Below are positions 25,606 to 33,800 of a stretch of 64,000 nt of DNA, piece after piece. The notes beneath the pieces are model-generated. The model did no database searches and was not told where the DNA came from. It saw nothing but the letters and a program-made list of their open reading frames with translations. The stretch is from Novosphingobium sp. (lineage in GTDB: Bacteria > Pseudomonadota > Alphaproteobacteria > Sphingomonadales > Sphingomonadaceae): NCBI GenBank assembly GCA_024236175.1, contig JACKKY010000004.1, forward strand, positions 664,046 to 728,045, in the 5' to 3' direction. The position numbers were made by a program, and so were the translations under genes. Position 1 is the stretch's first letter. Each line of letters begins with the position of its first letter.

Positions 25606-27390
25606 CTATTCTCCGAGGAAACGCGGCAATTCCCGCAGCTGACCCTGCCAAAGCGGGTTGGCGGATGCCTCCCTGAAAACGTCGAGCCACGGCTCCGGAA
25701 GGTCGTTCGCACAGAGATGGATCCGGTCGGCCCGGTCCACCGGAAAGCCGAGGCGACGCAGCTCGCTGCTCGTGACCACAAGCCAGGCCGATTCGAGCAC
25801 GCGATGGCCGAGCAGCGTCATCACGCCCGCCCACGGATGGCGCATCGCGACCCGCAGCGGCATGCCGCCGAGCCGCGCCTCGTCGTGGGACGCCCAGCCG
25901 CACGCCGGGCCCTCCGTGAGACGGGAAACAAGCGCCTGGGCTTCGCCCATCTGCCCGTCGTCGATCACGATGACGTCGAGCGGGATCCTCCCCGGCTCGC
26001 TGCCCAGGATCGACATCACCGTTTCGAGCTTCGGCCTGCCGGCCACGGTCATGATGTCGATCCCGGGCGTCAGGTTCATCTCGATGAAAGCCCCGTCGCC
26101 GTCTTCCCAGTTCCGGCCGATGTCGCTCGACATGTAATCGAACCCCACGACCCGAACCTTGAGCGTGCGCGCCGCCGCCTCGGATGCCCGGGCGATGTCG
26201 GGATGCAGCTCGCCGGTCACGTCGGTGGCATGGCCACCCGTGGACAGGTTGGAATTGCCCCGGACAATTGCCGATTCGCCCGCCGGCAGGACCGTCTCCG
26301 CCGACATGCCCTTGCCGGCCAGAAACTGCTCAGCGGCATTGTCGAACCTTATCGGATCGAGATAGCCGTCATCGCAGATCCTGAGCTTCGACCTTTGCGC
26401 GTTCGCTCGCTCGATTAGCTGGCGGATGGTGCTTTCGCCATCCCCGGTCACCGCCGGTGGATGGCGTCTGAAGGCGCCGGTGAAGCACCCGTCGATCACC
26501 ATGATGCGGGTGTCCTCGCCCTGTGCGAACCCTTCGAGCATCACCGGCCCGGGCGAGAAGGCTCGGGCATAGGCGAAGCCCGCGCGAACCTCTTCGATAT
26601 CGGACAGCCCGGTGGTGATGCCCCTGCCCCCGCCGAGGCGCAGGGGCTTGGTGACGCAGGGAAAGCCGATCTTCTCGACCGCGCGCGCAATGTCCGCCTC
26701 TTCCCTGATCAGCGCGTAGTCGGGAGTCGGCAGGCCCAGGCTGACCAGGAACTCCTTGCTCTGGTCCTTCGCGTTGATCACCTGCGCGCCCAGGTGCCCC
26801 TCTTCATCCGAGGCGGACTCGCGCATGACCCGGCTTCTCGCGCCCCAGCCGAATTGCCAATGCGTCCGCTTGCCCCAGGCCGGCATGCAGGGAATGCCGA
26901 CGGCCCGCGCGATCTCCATCAGCATCCGCGTCTGATAATCGGGGTGCCAATAGCGGCACGCTTCCCCGAACTTTTCGAGCTGCTGTTCCCACGCGGCCGG
27001 GTCGACCCGGTCTTCGGCCACTTCGGTGACGAGATCGACGGCATATTTCAGCGCGGTCAGGCTCATCCCGGGCTGGTGGAAGCCGAGCCACAGCCGCACG
27101 GTCCGCTCATCGAGCTTGTGCCAGCCGAAGGCGTGGAGGTAGCCCCTGGTATGGTTGAGCGCCGCGAAAGCCCAGTGCACGACGAGCCGCGCGATCCGTT
27201 CCGCTTCGTCGACGGCGACGTCCGGCAGGGGTTCGGTGCGCGTCCAGCCGTGCAAAGCCGTGATACGCGATTCGATGGCCTCACCCCGCGACGCCAAGGT
27301 TTCGGGTACGGCAAGATCCACGATCACCACGGGTTCGCGCGAATAGGGATTGGGCCCGTAGAACGTCCCCTTGTGGACAAACCCAAGCAA
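25606..27390 (-). CDS. Cyanophycin-synthetase-like ATP-grasp protein with remnant Mur-ligase domain
   Basis: A 594-aa protein built like the first two-thirds of cyanophycin synthetase (CphA, about 870-900 aa). The N domain begins with FYGPNPYSREP and extends to about residue 165. The ATP-grasp domain has TKPLRLGGGRGIT, AVTGDGESTIRQLIE and GNSNLSTGGHATDVTGE. After about residue 460, where CphA has a Mur-ligase P-loop (GTNGKTT type), this protein reads PLDVIVIDDGQMGEAQALVS; SELRRLGFPVDRADRI then parallels the CphA segment after its P-loop. It thus looks like a shortened, P-loop-less Mur-ligase remnant. It may ligate one amino acid to a small peptide rather than polymerise. The CphA relationship is confident; the product is unknown. 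Confidence 0.85.
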   Translation of the reverse strand: MLGFVHKGTFYGPNPYSREPVVIVDLAVPETLASRGEAIESRITALHGWTRTEPLPDVAVDEAERIARLVVHWAFAALNHTRGYLHAFGWHKLDERTVRLWLGFHQPGMSLTALKYAVDLVTEVAEDRVDPAAWEQQLEKFGEACRYWHPDYQTRMLMEIARAVGIPCMPAWGKRTHWQFGWGARSRVMRESASDEEGHLGAQVINAKDQSKEFLVSLGLPTPDYALIREEADIARAVEKIGFPCVTKPLRLGGGRGITTGLSDIEEVRAGFAYARAFSPGPVMLEGFAQGEDTRIMVIDGCFTGAFRRHPPAVTGDGESTIRQLIERANAQRSKLRICDDGYLDPIRFDNAAEQFLAGKGMSAETVLPAGESAIVRGNSNLSTGGHATDVTGELHPDIARASEAAARTLKVRVVGFDYMSSDIGRNWEDGDGAFIEMNLTPGIDIMTVAGRPKLETVMSILGSEPGRIPLDVIVIDDGQMGEAQALVSRLTEGPACGWASHDEARLGGMPLRVAMRHPWAGVMTLLGHRVLESAWLVVTSSELRRLGFPVDRADRIHLCANDLPEPWLDVFREASANPLWQGQLRELPRFLGE

Positions 27391-27530
27391 ACCGTCACAC
27401 CCCCGTCGCCAGCGCGGCGGATCGCACCCCGGATCGGGACCGCCGGACTCGTGACGACAGTCTAGGCCCTCGCCGCGGCGCGGGCCAGCGCATAGCTGCC
27501 GAAACGCCCCGCACGGTGGTCAGGGGCCGG

Positions 27531-28334
27531 TCAGTCCGTCTCGTCCCAGGTGCCCTCTGTATTGCTGAGGATGAATGCGGCGTTGCCTTCGGTCAGCGCG
27601 CGCCTGTCCGGATTGGTCAGCTGGGCGAAGCCCTCCGCCATTTCCGGCATGACGAACACGGGGCCGTTCGCGATATTCTCCAGCGTCAGGCTGGCAACCC
27701 AGTCCGAAGCGACGCCCTCGCCCCGCTTGTAGACGATGCCGAGCCGTTCCATCGCCGGCGTGTTGGTCGACCCGACGACGACATGCAGCACATCGACGCC
27801 GTGCTGCCGCATTTCCCACCACAGCCCCTCGGAAAAGATCTGCGAGAAGGCCTTGGCCCCGGAATAGGTTATCACGCTGGGGCTGCCGGCCACGCCCGCG
27901 AGCGAGCCCATCAGGACGATACCGCCCCGGCCCCGCTGCGCCATCTTGCGGCCGAAATGATGGGCCAGCGTGGTCTGGCCGACGACATTCAGGTGGATGA
28001 CCTGGTTCACGTCCTCGAGCGACCAGTCGATGAACGGGCCGGTCCGCAGCGAAGCGCCGGCATTGTAGACCAGCAGCCCCACTTCGATATCGTCGGTGAT
28101 TTCGCGGACGCGATCCAGCATGTCCGGCGCCGTCAGGTCGAGCGCCAGCGTGCGGACTTCCACCCCCAGCGCCCGGACCTCGGCCGCGACCTCTTCGAGC
28201 GGTTCCGGCTTTCGCGCGATCAGGACGCTGTTGATGCCGGATTGCGCGAGATCGCGGGCAATGCACGCGCCGATGCCTTCCGATCCTCCGGCGATGACCG
28301 CCCAGGGACCGTATTTTCCGGCATCGACTGTCAT
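27531..28334 (-). CDS. SDR family oxidoreductase
   Basis: A 267-aa SDR with an AGGSEGIG nucleotide motif (the initial T of TGxxxGxG replaced by A), YNAG, a catalytic Ser in LMGSLAG and the active-site YSGAK. It follows the TonB receptor gene on the same strand after a strong hairpin at 28357. It resembles SDRs annotated around fatty-acyl or steroid-like catabolism, without a specific assignment. Confidence 0.9.
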   Translation of the reverse strand: MTVDAGKYGPWAVIAGGSEGIGACIARDLAQSGINSVLIARKPEPLEEVAAEVRALGVEVRTLALDLTAPDMLDRVREITDDIEVGLLVYNAGASLRTGPFIDWSLEDVNQVIHLNVVGQTTLAHHFGRKMAQRGRGGIVLMGSLAGVAGSPSVITYSGAKAFSQIFSEGLWWEMRQHGVDVLHVVVGSTNTPAMERLGIVYKRGEGVASDWVASLTLENIANGPVFVMPEMAEGFAQLTNPDRRALTEGNAAFILSNTEGTWDETD

Positions 28335-28356
28335 CTCGCTCCCTTCCCGGCAACGG

Positions 28357-28380
28357 TGGTCCGGCCGGCAAGCCGGACCA
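28357..28380 (-). terminator. Strong hairpin after the TonB receptor gene
   Basis: TGGTCCGGC (28357-28365) and GCCGGACCA (28372-28380) form a perfect 9-bp stem with a 6-base loop, 10 bp beyond the receptor stop. There is no T-run, so it is a weak or Rho-assisted terminator, or an mRNA 3' stabiliser between receptor and SDR. Confidence 0.5.
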
Positions 28381-28390
28381 TCTCGCGCGA

Positions 28391-30772
28391 TCAGAAGTTG
28401 GCGGTCACCTCAAGACCGACAATCCGCGGGTCACCCCAGATCAGCAGGTTGCCGTAGCTGGCGCTGGAGTTGCCGAAGGTGGTGTAGCCCTGGTTGAACA
28501 GGTTCTTGGCGTAGATCGCCAGTTCCCATTTGTCGTCCATGGTCTTCACGCCCAGGCGGGCGTTGACCAGCCAGTAGTCAGGCCCGACGGAATCGGGCAG
28601 CACGCCGGTAAGCCCGGATTGCTGCCAGAGCACCTCATCGGTGTAGGATGCGAGGACGTTGCCGATGACGCGCCAGTCATCGCTCACCGGCTTGTCCAGA
28701 TCGGCGTGCAGCGACAACTGCCACTCCGGCGAGTTGATCATGCGCTTGCCGGACTGGTCGAAATCCTCGAGCACCGGATTGTTGGCGATCCTGAACGTCT
28801 TGTAGCGGGCATGGAGATAGCCGACGCTCGCCCCGATCGTCAGCGGATCGGCGACGCGGGCGTTCACGCTCGCTTCCGCGCCATAGGTTTCCGCGCTACC
28901 CGCGTTGACGACCGCGATCGACACGGTCGGGAACGCCGGCCGCGCATGGGCGGATACCTGCACATCCTTGTAATCGTTGTAGAAGACCGCGCCGGTCACG
29001 TTCACCCGGCCGTTGGCCATGGGCGCGCGGAAACCGACTTCGAAGGTATCGATGGTCTCGCCCTTGAAGATGCCGCCCTGCGTGTAGGGGTCGGGGAAGA
29101 TCGTTACCGGGACCACCGGCACGATGCCGCCCGCCTTGAAGCCGCGCGCCCAGCGGGCATAGACGTTGCCGCCGCCGTCGAGGCTGTATTTCAGGGTCGC
29201 GGACGGAAGGAACTTCTCCTCCTTCAGGCTGACCGGCGCCGGCGCTCCGGTGGCATCGAAGGACGTCGCGTCGTTCTTTTCGTTGATGTAGCGGCCCGAC
29301 ACCGTGAGGTTGAGGTTCTCGGTGAAGTCGTAGCCGAGCTGCAGGTAGGGAGACCAGTTGGTCACCTTGTAGCGGCCGCTTCCCGACGGGAGGTTCGCCA
29401 CGAACGGCACCGGCGTCAGGATGTCGGTTTCCAGGCCTCCATTGAACTTGGCCTCGAGATAGGAAATGCCGGCGACGTAGCTGAACGGGCCGTCGCTGGT
29501 CGAAACGGCGCGCAGCTCCTGATAGAGGGTCTGCTTGTTGATGTTCACTTCGGCGGCAAGGAAGTTGAACGGCGTCGATCCCAGTTCGGTGAGGAACCGG
29601 CTCCGGTTCTTGCGATAGGCGGTGATCGAAGTCAGGTCGACGCCGGGCAGCTCGAGAACCGCCGTGGCCGAAATGCCGTAGTCTGTCAGCTTGGCGAAGC
29701 CTTGGCCCCGCTGGGCCGTGGTGAACTTCTTCGTCACCGAAGTCGCGAAGTTGCCCAGCGTCGCCGGCGTCGTGTTCGCACCGAGGAAATTGTTGAAGAA
29801 GCCCGACAGGACGGCGACGGCGTAACCGGGCGTTTCGTTGTAGCCGCCGTTACCGTTGTCATCGTCCTTCTTGCTGTAGTCGCCGGCGATCGTGATCTTC
29901 AGCGTGTCGGTGGGCTTGACCATCACCTTGCTGGAAACCGCCCAGAAGTCCTCGTTGACGTAACCGGACCGGGCGAGAAGGCCGGAGTTCATGAAGTCGG
30001 CCAGTTCGGAGGATGACGCCAGCACCGGGGCGCCGGTCGCATCGAAACCGATGATCCCGGCCGCGCCGCCAAGGGCCGGGCTGGCCGGGAAATTCGCCGC
30101 GGAGAATTCATTGTCGTTGGGCGTGATGTTCTTGATGTAGTGGCCGTGCCGGCGGATTTCGGCAGCCACGGTCATCGCCGCGCGTTCGCCCAGCGGGATA
30201 TTCGCGAAAGCCGATCCCTGGATCGTTTCCTTCTCGCCGTAGGAAAAGCGGAACTTGGCGGAAACCGTGTCGGGATCGGGCTGGCGGGTGATGATGTTCA
30301 CCGCGCCACCGGTCGCGTTGCGGCCGTAGAGCGCGCCCGGCGCCCCCTTGATCACCTCGACGCGTTCGACATCGACGAAATTGTTGACCAGCGTGCCGAA
30401 GACGCGCGGCACATCGTCGATGAAAGTCGCGACGCTCGGGTCGGCGCCGACGAAGATCGAGTTGCCGACGCCGCGGATGAACATCTGGTTGTAGCCGGAC
30501 GAGTTCGAAGGCGTGAAGCCCGGCGTGGTCAGCTGCAGGTCGCTCATCTGGCGAATGCCCGACTGGTTCAGCTGGTCGCCGCTCAGTGCCTGGATCGACA
30601 GCGGCACGTCGAGCACGCTCTGCGACTGGCGCTGGGCGGTGACGACAATCTCGCCGACCCCTCGATTATCCGCCTCGTCCGTGGCGTCCTGCGCCAGCGC
30701 CGGAGTCGACAATACGGGCACGGCAGCCATCGCCGAAGCCAGGAAAAACGCACGCGGGTTCAACTTGATCAT
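28391..30772 (-). CDS. TonB-dependent outer-membrane receptor
   Basis: A 793-aa receptor. The signal peptide (MIKLNPRAFFLASAMAAV...) ends near ALA/QDA at about residue 27. A TonB box-like EIVVTAQR follows, then a plug domain with VPLSIQALSGDQL, IRGVGN and the ALYGRNATGGAVNIIT motif. The rest is a 22-strand barrel ending in VGLEVTANF with the terminal Phe needed for outer-membrane assembly. The start is ATG 30770-30772 behind GGGAGGGGA. Sphingomonads use many such receptors for catabolic substrates as well as siderophores; neighbours here point to a hydrophobic carbon source. Confidence 0.96.
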   Translation of the reverse strand: MIKLNPRAFFLASAMAAVPVLSTPALAQDATDEADNRGVGEIVVTAQRQSQSVLDVPLSIQALSGDQLNQSGIRQMSDLQLTTPGFTPSNSSGYNQMFIRGVGNSIFVGADPSVATFIDDVPRVFGTLVNNFVDVERVEVIKGAPGALYGRNATGGAVNIITRQPDPDTVSAKFRFSYGEKETIQGSAFANIPLGERAAMTVAAEIRRHGHYIKNITPNDNEFSAANFPASPALGGAAGIIGFDATGAPVLASSSELADFMNSGLLARSGYVNEDFWAVSSKVMVKPTDTLKITIAGDYSKKDDDNGNGGYNETPGYAVAVLSGFFNNFLGANTTPATLGNFATSVTKKFTTAQRGQGFAKLTDYGISATAVLELPGVDLTSITAYRKNRSRFLTELGSTPFNFLAAEVNINKQTLYQELRAVSTSDGPFSYVAGISYLEAKFNGGLETDILTPVPFVANLPSGSGRYKVTNWSPYLQLGYDFTENLNLTVSGRYINEKNDATSFDATGAPAPVSLKEEKFLPSATLKYSLDGGGNVYARWARGFKAGGIVPVVPVTIFPDPYTQGGIFKGETIDTFEVGFRAPMANGRVNVTGAVFYNDYKDVQVSAHARPAFPTVSIAVVNAGSAETYGAEASVNARVADPLTIGASVGYLHARYKTFRIANNPVLEDFDQSGKRMINSPEWQLSLHADLDKPVSDDWRVIGNVLASYTDEVLWQQSGLTGVLPDSVGPDYWLVNARLGVKTMDDKWELAIYAKNLFNQGYTTFGNSSASYGNLLIWGDPRIVGLEVTANF

Positions 30773-30939
30773 CTCAATCCCCTCCCATCGGCCGGTCTTT
30801 GCGGGGCTTCGCCCCGCGACCGGTTCCTTCCTAAACCGAGCTTGCATCCGCTTCGGCCGATAATCAATCCCAATTCACACGGCGGGTTTCAGACAGAAAA
30901 TTGCCCTCCTCATCCCCGGCGGGAAACTTCCGACCGGTA

Positions 30940-32121
30940 TCAGGAGGCGGACGCGGGTTCGGGCAAGGCCGAGGGGTGCAGCGGCGCCGCCATCTTCTGC
31001 AATTCCGGCAATACCTCGGCCGCAAACAGGTCGATGCTGCGCACGGCCTCGTCATGCGGCATGTGGCCGAATTGCGGGACAATGGCGATTTCCGCGAAGG
31101 AACACGCCTCCTGCGCCGCCCTGATCTTCTCGAACACCCTTTCCGGCGTGCCGATCATCAGGTTCGACGCATCGTAGCCGGGCAGCTTCGGCGTCCCCTC
31201 CACCTTGCCGGTGACCGCTTCTTCCAGCAGCGCGGTCGCGCCAGCCTCGCGTTCGGCATAGGCCTCGTAGCCCTTCACGCCCCTGAAGTTGGACGCATCG
31301 GCGAAACCGTAGTGGATGTTGACGTCCATGTTGGCCCGCACGATCCACTCGTTGGACCGCTCCGCCTCGGCTTCGCTGGGCACGCAATACATGAACAGGA
31401 CATTCCGCGGTTGGCAGGGCGGCAGCCCCTCCTCCGCCCGCCAGGCATTGACCTGCCGCACGGATTCGCCCGCCACCTCGATCGGCTTGTTGCCGACGAA
31501 CAGCGGCACCATGCCGCGCCGCGCCAGGATTTCCAGCGACTGGGGTGTTGCCGACGAACCGAACAGGCGCTTGTGCAGGTCTGTGCTCTTCGGGGCCGGA
31601 CGGATCGAGGTTTCCGGTATCCGGAAGATCTCGCCCTCATAGGAAAAGCGCTCGCGGGTGAAGGCGAGTTCGAGGATTTCGAGCGTCTCGTTGAAGCGCT
31701 GCCGGCTTTCCTCGCGCGGGATGCCGAGCGCCTCGAACTCGGACTTCGCGACGCCGCGGCCGAGCCCGATCGTGGTGTACCGGCCGTTCGACAGGATATC
31801 GAGATAGGCGATCTGGTGCGCCAGCCGGATCGGGTGCCACCACGGCGCGACGACGACGAAAGTGCCGAACGAAATGCGCTCGGTCCGTCCCGCGAAATAG
31901 GTCAGCATCTGGATCGGGTTCGGCGACATGCCATAGGGCGTGCCGCAGTGGTCGGGCGTCCAAATCCCGTCGAAGCCCAGCGGTTCGGCCATGTCGCCGA
32001 TGGCTAGCGTCGATTCGACGAATTTCCAGTCAGGCTCGGCAGGCGGTCGGCTGAAATCCTCGGCAAGGACCCGGTCCCAGTCGAGCGAATTGTGCGAAGC
32101 CAGGCCGAGATTGACTTTCAT
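30940..32121 (-). CDS. Luciferase-like (LLM) flavin-dependent monooxygenase
   Basis: A 393-aa member of the bacterial luciferase-like family, a TIM barrel using reduced FMN or F420. The N-terminal MKVNLGLASHN strand, FDGIWTPDHC, RISFGTFVVVAPWWHPIRLAHQIAYLDILSNGR and GLGRG segments are typical, as is the closing substrate-channel region MIGTPERVFEKI. It needs a flavin reductase, none of which is adjacent. It lies between the TonB receptor and the Rieske oxygenase on the same strand, with a palindromic element immediately upstream. It may oxygenate a long-chain aldehyde, ketone or terpenoid. Confidence 0.92.
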   Translation of the reverse strand: MKVNLGLASHNSLDWDRVLAEDFSRPPAEPDWKFVESTLAIGDMAEPLGFDGIWTPDHCGTPYGMSPNPIQMLTYFAGRTERISFGTFVVVAPWWHPIRLAHQIAYLDILSNGRYTTIGLGRGVAKSEFEALGIPREESRQRFNETLEILELAFTRERFSYEGEIFRIPETSIRPAPKSTDLHKRLFGSSATPQSLEILARRGMVPLFVGNKPIEVAGESVRQVNAWRAEEGLPPCQPRNVLFMYCVPSEAEAERSNEWIVRANMDVNIHYGFADASNFRGVKGYEAYAEREAGATALLEEAVTGKVEGTPKLPGYDASNLMIGTPERVFEKIRAAQEACSFAEIAIVPQFGHMPHDEAVRSIDLFAAEVLPELQKMAAPLHPSALPEPASAS

Positions 32122-32145
32122 CGTTTCAGTTCTCCGCTACGCGGC

Positions 32146-32236
32146 CGTCATTCCCGCGAAAGCGGGAACCCAGTTACGCAGCGTTCCACCTGACGCCACT
32201 TCAGGGGCTGGGTCCCCGCTTTCGCGGGGATGACGA
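32146..32236. repeat. Palindromic two-hairpin intergenic element, copy 2
   Basis: Left half-site 32146-32173 and right half-site 32208-32236 are almost letter-for-letter the same as in copy 1 at 14553, and the total length is also 91 bp; only the central spacer differs. It lies between the LLM gene start and the Rieske oxygenase 3' end. Confidence 0.9.
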
Positions 32237-32257
32237 AACCGGGGCGAGGAGCGCTGC

Positions 32258-33670
32258 CTACTCCTCTTCGAGCAATCGCGGCGCACCGCGTCCTTCCATG
32301 AAATCGGCCAGGTTGCGATGCAGGTTGATGACCTTCTGTTCCTGGTGCGGATTGGGCTGCACCCCGCGGAAACCGCTCGACTTCATGCCCTTCTGGACGA
32401 ATTCCATGTTGGAGAAGTCCTGCATCAGCACCGATCCCCAGTTCTCCGGCGTGCGCTCGGCGAAAACCCATTCCGTCTCGGGCTCCTCGCCTTCGGGGAA
32501 GCGCTCCAGCGCGTAACTTTCGAACAGGCACTGGTTCGGGTCGTCGCCCCAGGGGCGGACCCGGTAGCACAGCGCGAAGGTGACACCGTGCAGGATGTTC
32601 TGGTTGGGGAACAGCCCCCAGGCGAGGCCCGATTCCTGCATGATCTCGGGCGGGACTTCCGGCCAGATCACGCCGCGCTCGGCATCGTCGCGCTTGGCCG
32701 ACGCCATCCAGTGCGCGATGATTTCGGCCGGCGGCGTATCTTCCGGCAACTCATCGACCAGCCGGCTCGCGGCGTTCACCAGCGTCTCGGTCGAGGCCGA
32801 GTAGTTGACGGTCTCGTAGTTCTCGCGGATCAGCTCGTAGGTCGAGACGCGGGCGTCGTCGCCCTTGCCGGCGCGCGTGGTGCCGGCGCTCTCGCTCATC
32901 TTGAACTTCTCGTCGCGCGTGTCGTAGCTGCTGACGCTGTGCAGGCCGTACTGCTTGGAAAGGGCGTAGTAGTCGCCATAGGCCAGCAGCTGGGTGTGCG
33001 TTCCCGCCACGTGATAGGGTTCGAGGAAGGCTTCGAGCGCGACTTTCCAGTTGCACGGATAGACCGACCACTGGCGCCACTTGTAGCGCATCTTGTCGAG
33101 CTCGAAATGATCGAGGATCTCGCCGGCCCGGCCCATCCATTCCTTCAGCGAAACGCAGTCCGGATCCATGTTGATGTAGATGTACCCGCCCCAGGTATCG
33201 ACCTGGACTTCGGACAGGCAGGTGTTGTCCGGATTGAGGTAACCCTTCCAGTCCTGCGGATCGAGGATGTAGGTGTTGTTGCCGTCCAGATCGAAGGTCC
33301 AGCCGTGGAACCCGCAGACGAAGTTCTTGCGGGCGTTGCCGCGCACATCGTGGACGCCGTCGGGAGTGTCGACGAGCTGCCGGCCGCGATGCGGGCACAC
33401 GTTGTGGAACGCCTTCAGGGCGCCGTCGCCGTTGCGCAGGACGATGATCGATTCGTCGGCGACGTTGTAGGTCAGCCAGTCGCCCGGATTGGGCAGGTCC
33501 GTCTCGCGTTCGACCATCTGCCAGACCTTCGGCCAGAGCAGCTTCTTCTCGGCCTCGAGATACTCCTTCGAAAGGAACGCGTCGGTCGGATAGGTGACGA
33601 GCTTCTCGTCATCCATATCCTTCGCGGTGATGTTGTCGATCTTGAATGTCTCAGGCTTGTTCACAGTCAT
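32258..33670 (-). CDS. Rieske non-haem iron aromatic-ring-hydroxylating oxygenase, alpha subunit
   Basis: A 470-aa oxygenase. The Rieske 2Fe-2S ligands are CPH and CGFHGW, separated by a 24-residue stretch, longer than the usual roughly 15-17. The mononuclear iron site shows NWKVALEAFLEPYHVAGTH with the two His ligands. It has the length of a full alpha subunit, but no beta subunit, ferredoxin or reductase gene is adjacent. It may be an alpha-only (KshA- or carnitine-monooxygenase-like) system using unlinked electron carriers. Its position between LLM and PQQ-dehydrogenase genes implies a hydroxylation step in the same pathway. Confidence 0.92.
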   Translation of the reverse strand: MTVNKPETFKIDNITAKDMDDEKLVTYPTDAFLSKEYLEAEKKLLWPKVWQMVERETDLPNPGDWLTYNVADESIIVLRNGDGALKAFHNVCPHRGRQLVDTPDGVHDVRGNARKNFVCGFHGWTFDLDGNNTYILDPQDWKGYLNPDNTCLSEVQVDTWGGYIYINMDPDCVSLKEWMGRAGEILDHFELDKMRYKWRQWSVYPCNWKVALEAFLEPYHVAGTHTQLLAYGDYYALSKQYGLHSVSSYDTRDEKFKMSESAGTTRAGKGDDARVSTYELIRENYETVNYSASTETLVNAASRLVDELPEDTPPAEIIAHWMASAKRDDAERGVIWPEVPPEIMQESGLAWGLFPNQNILHGVTFALCYRVRPWGDDPNQCLFESYALERFPEGEEPETEWVFAERTPENWGSVLMQDFSNMEFVQKGMKSSGFRGVQPNPHQEQKVINLHRNLADFMEGRGAPRLLEEE

Positions 33671-33800
33671 TCTCCCGTATCCCGAGCGACGCCGCCTGCG
33701 GGGCGAAGCCGATACCGGCCCGCCGGACGGCTCGGGAACTCAATGAAACCAACAGGATTGTTCATTAGCCCAATTCCGCAACGTATGGAACATCCGAGCG

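Noticed and set aside
28619..30016. Long + strand frame opposite the TonB receptor gene
   Set aside because: The receptor on the minus strand has signal, plug and barrel features; the other frame is compositionally biased and featureless.
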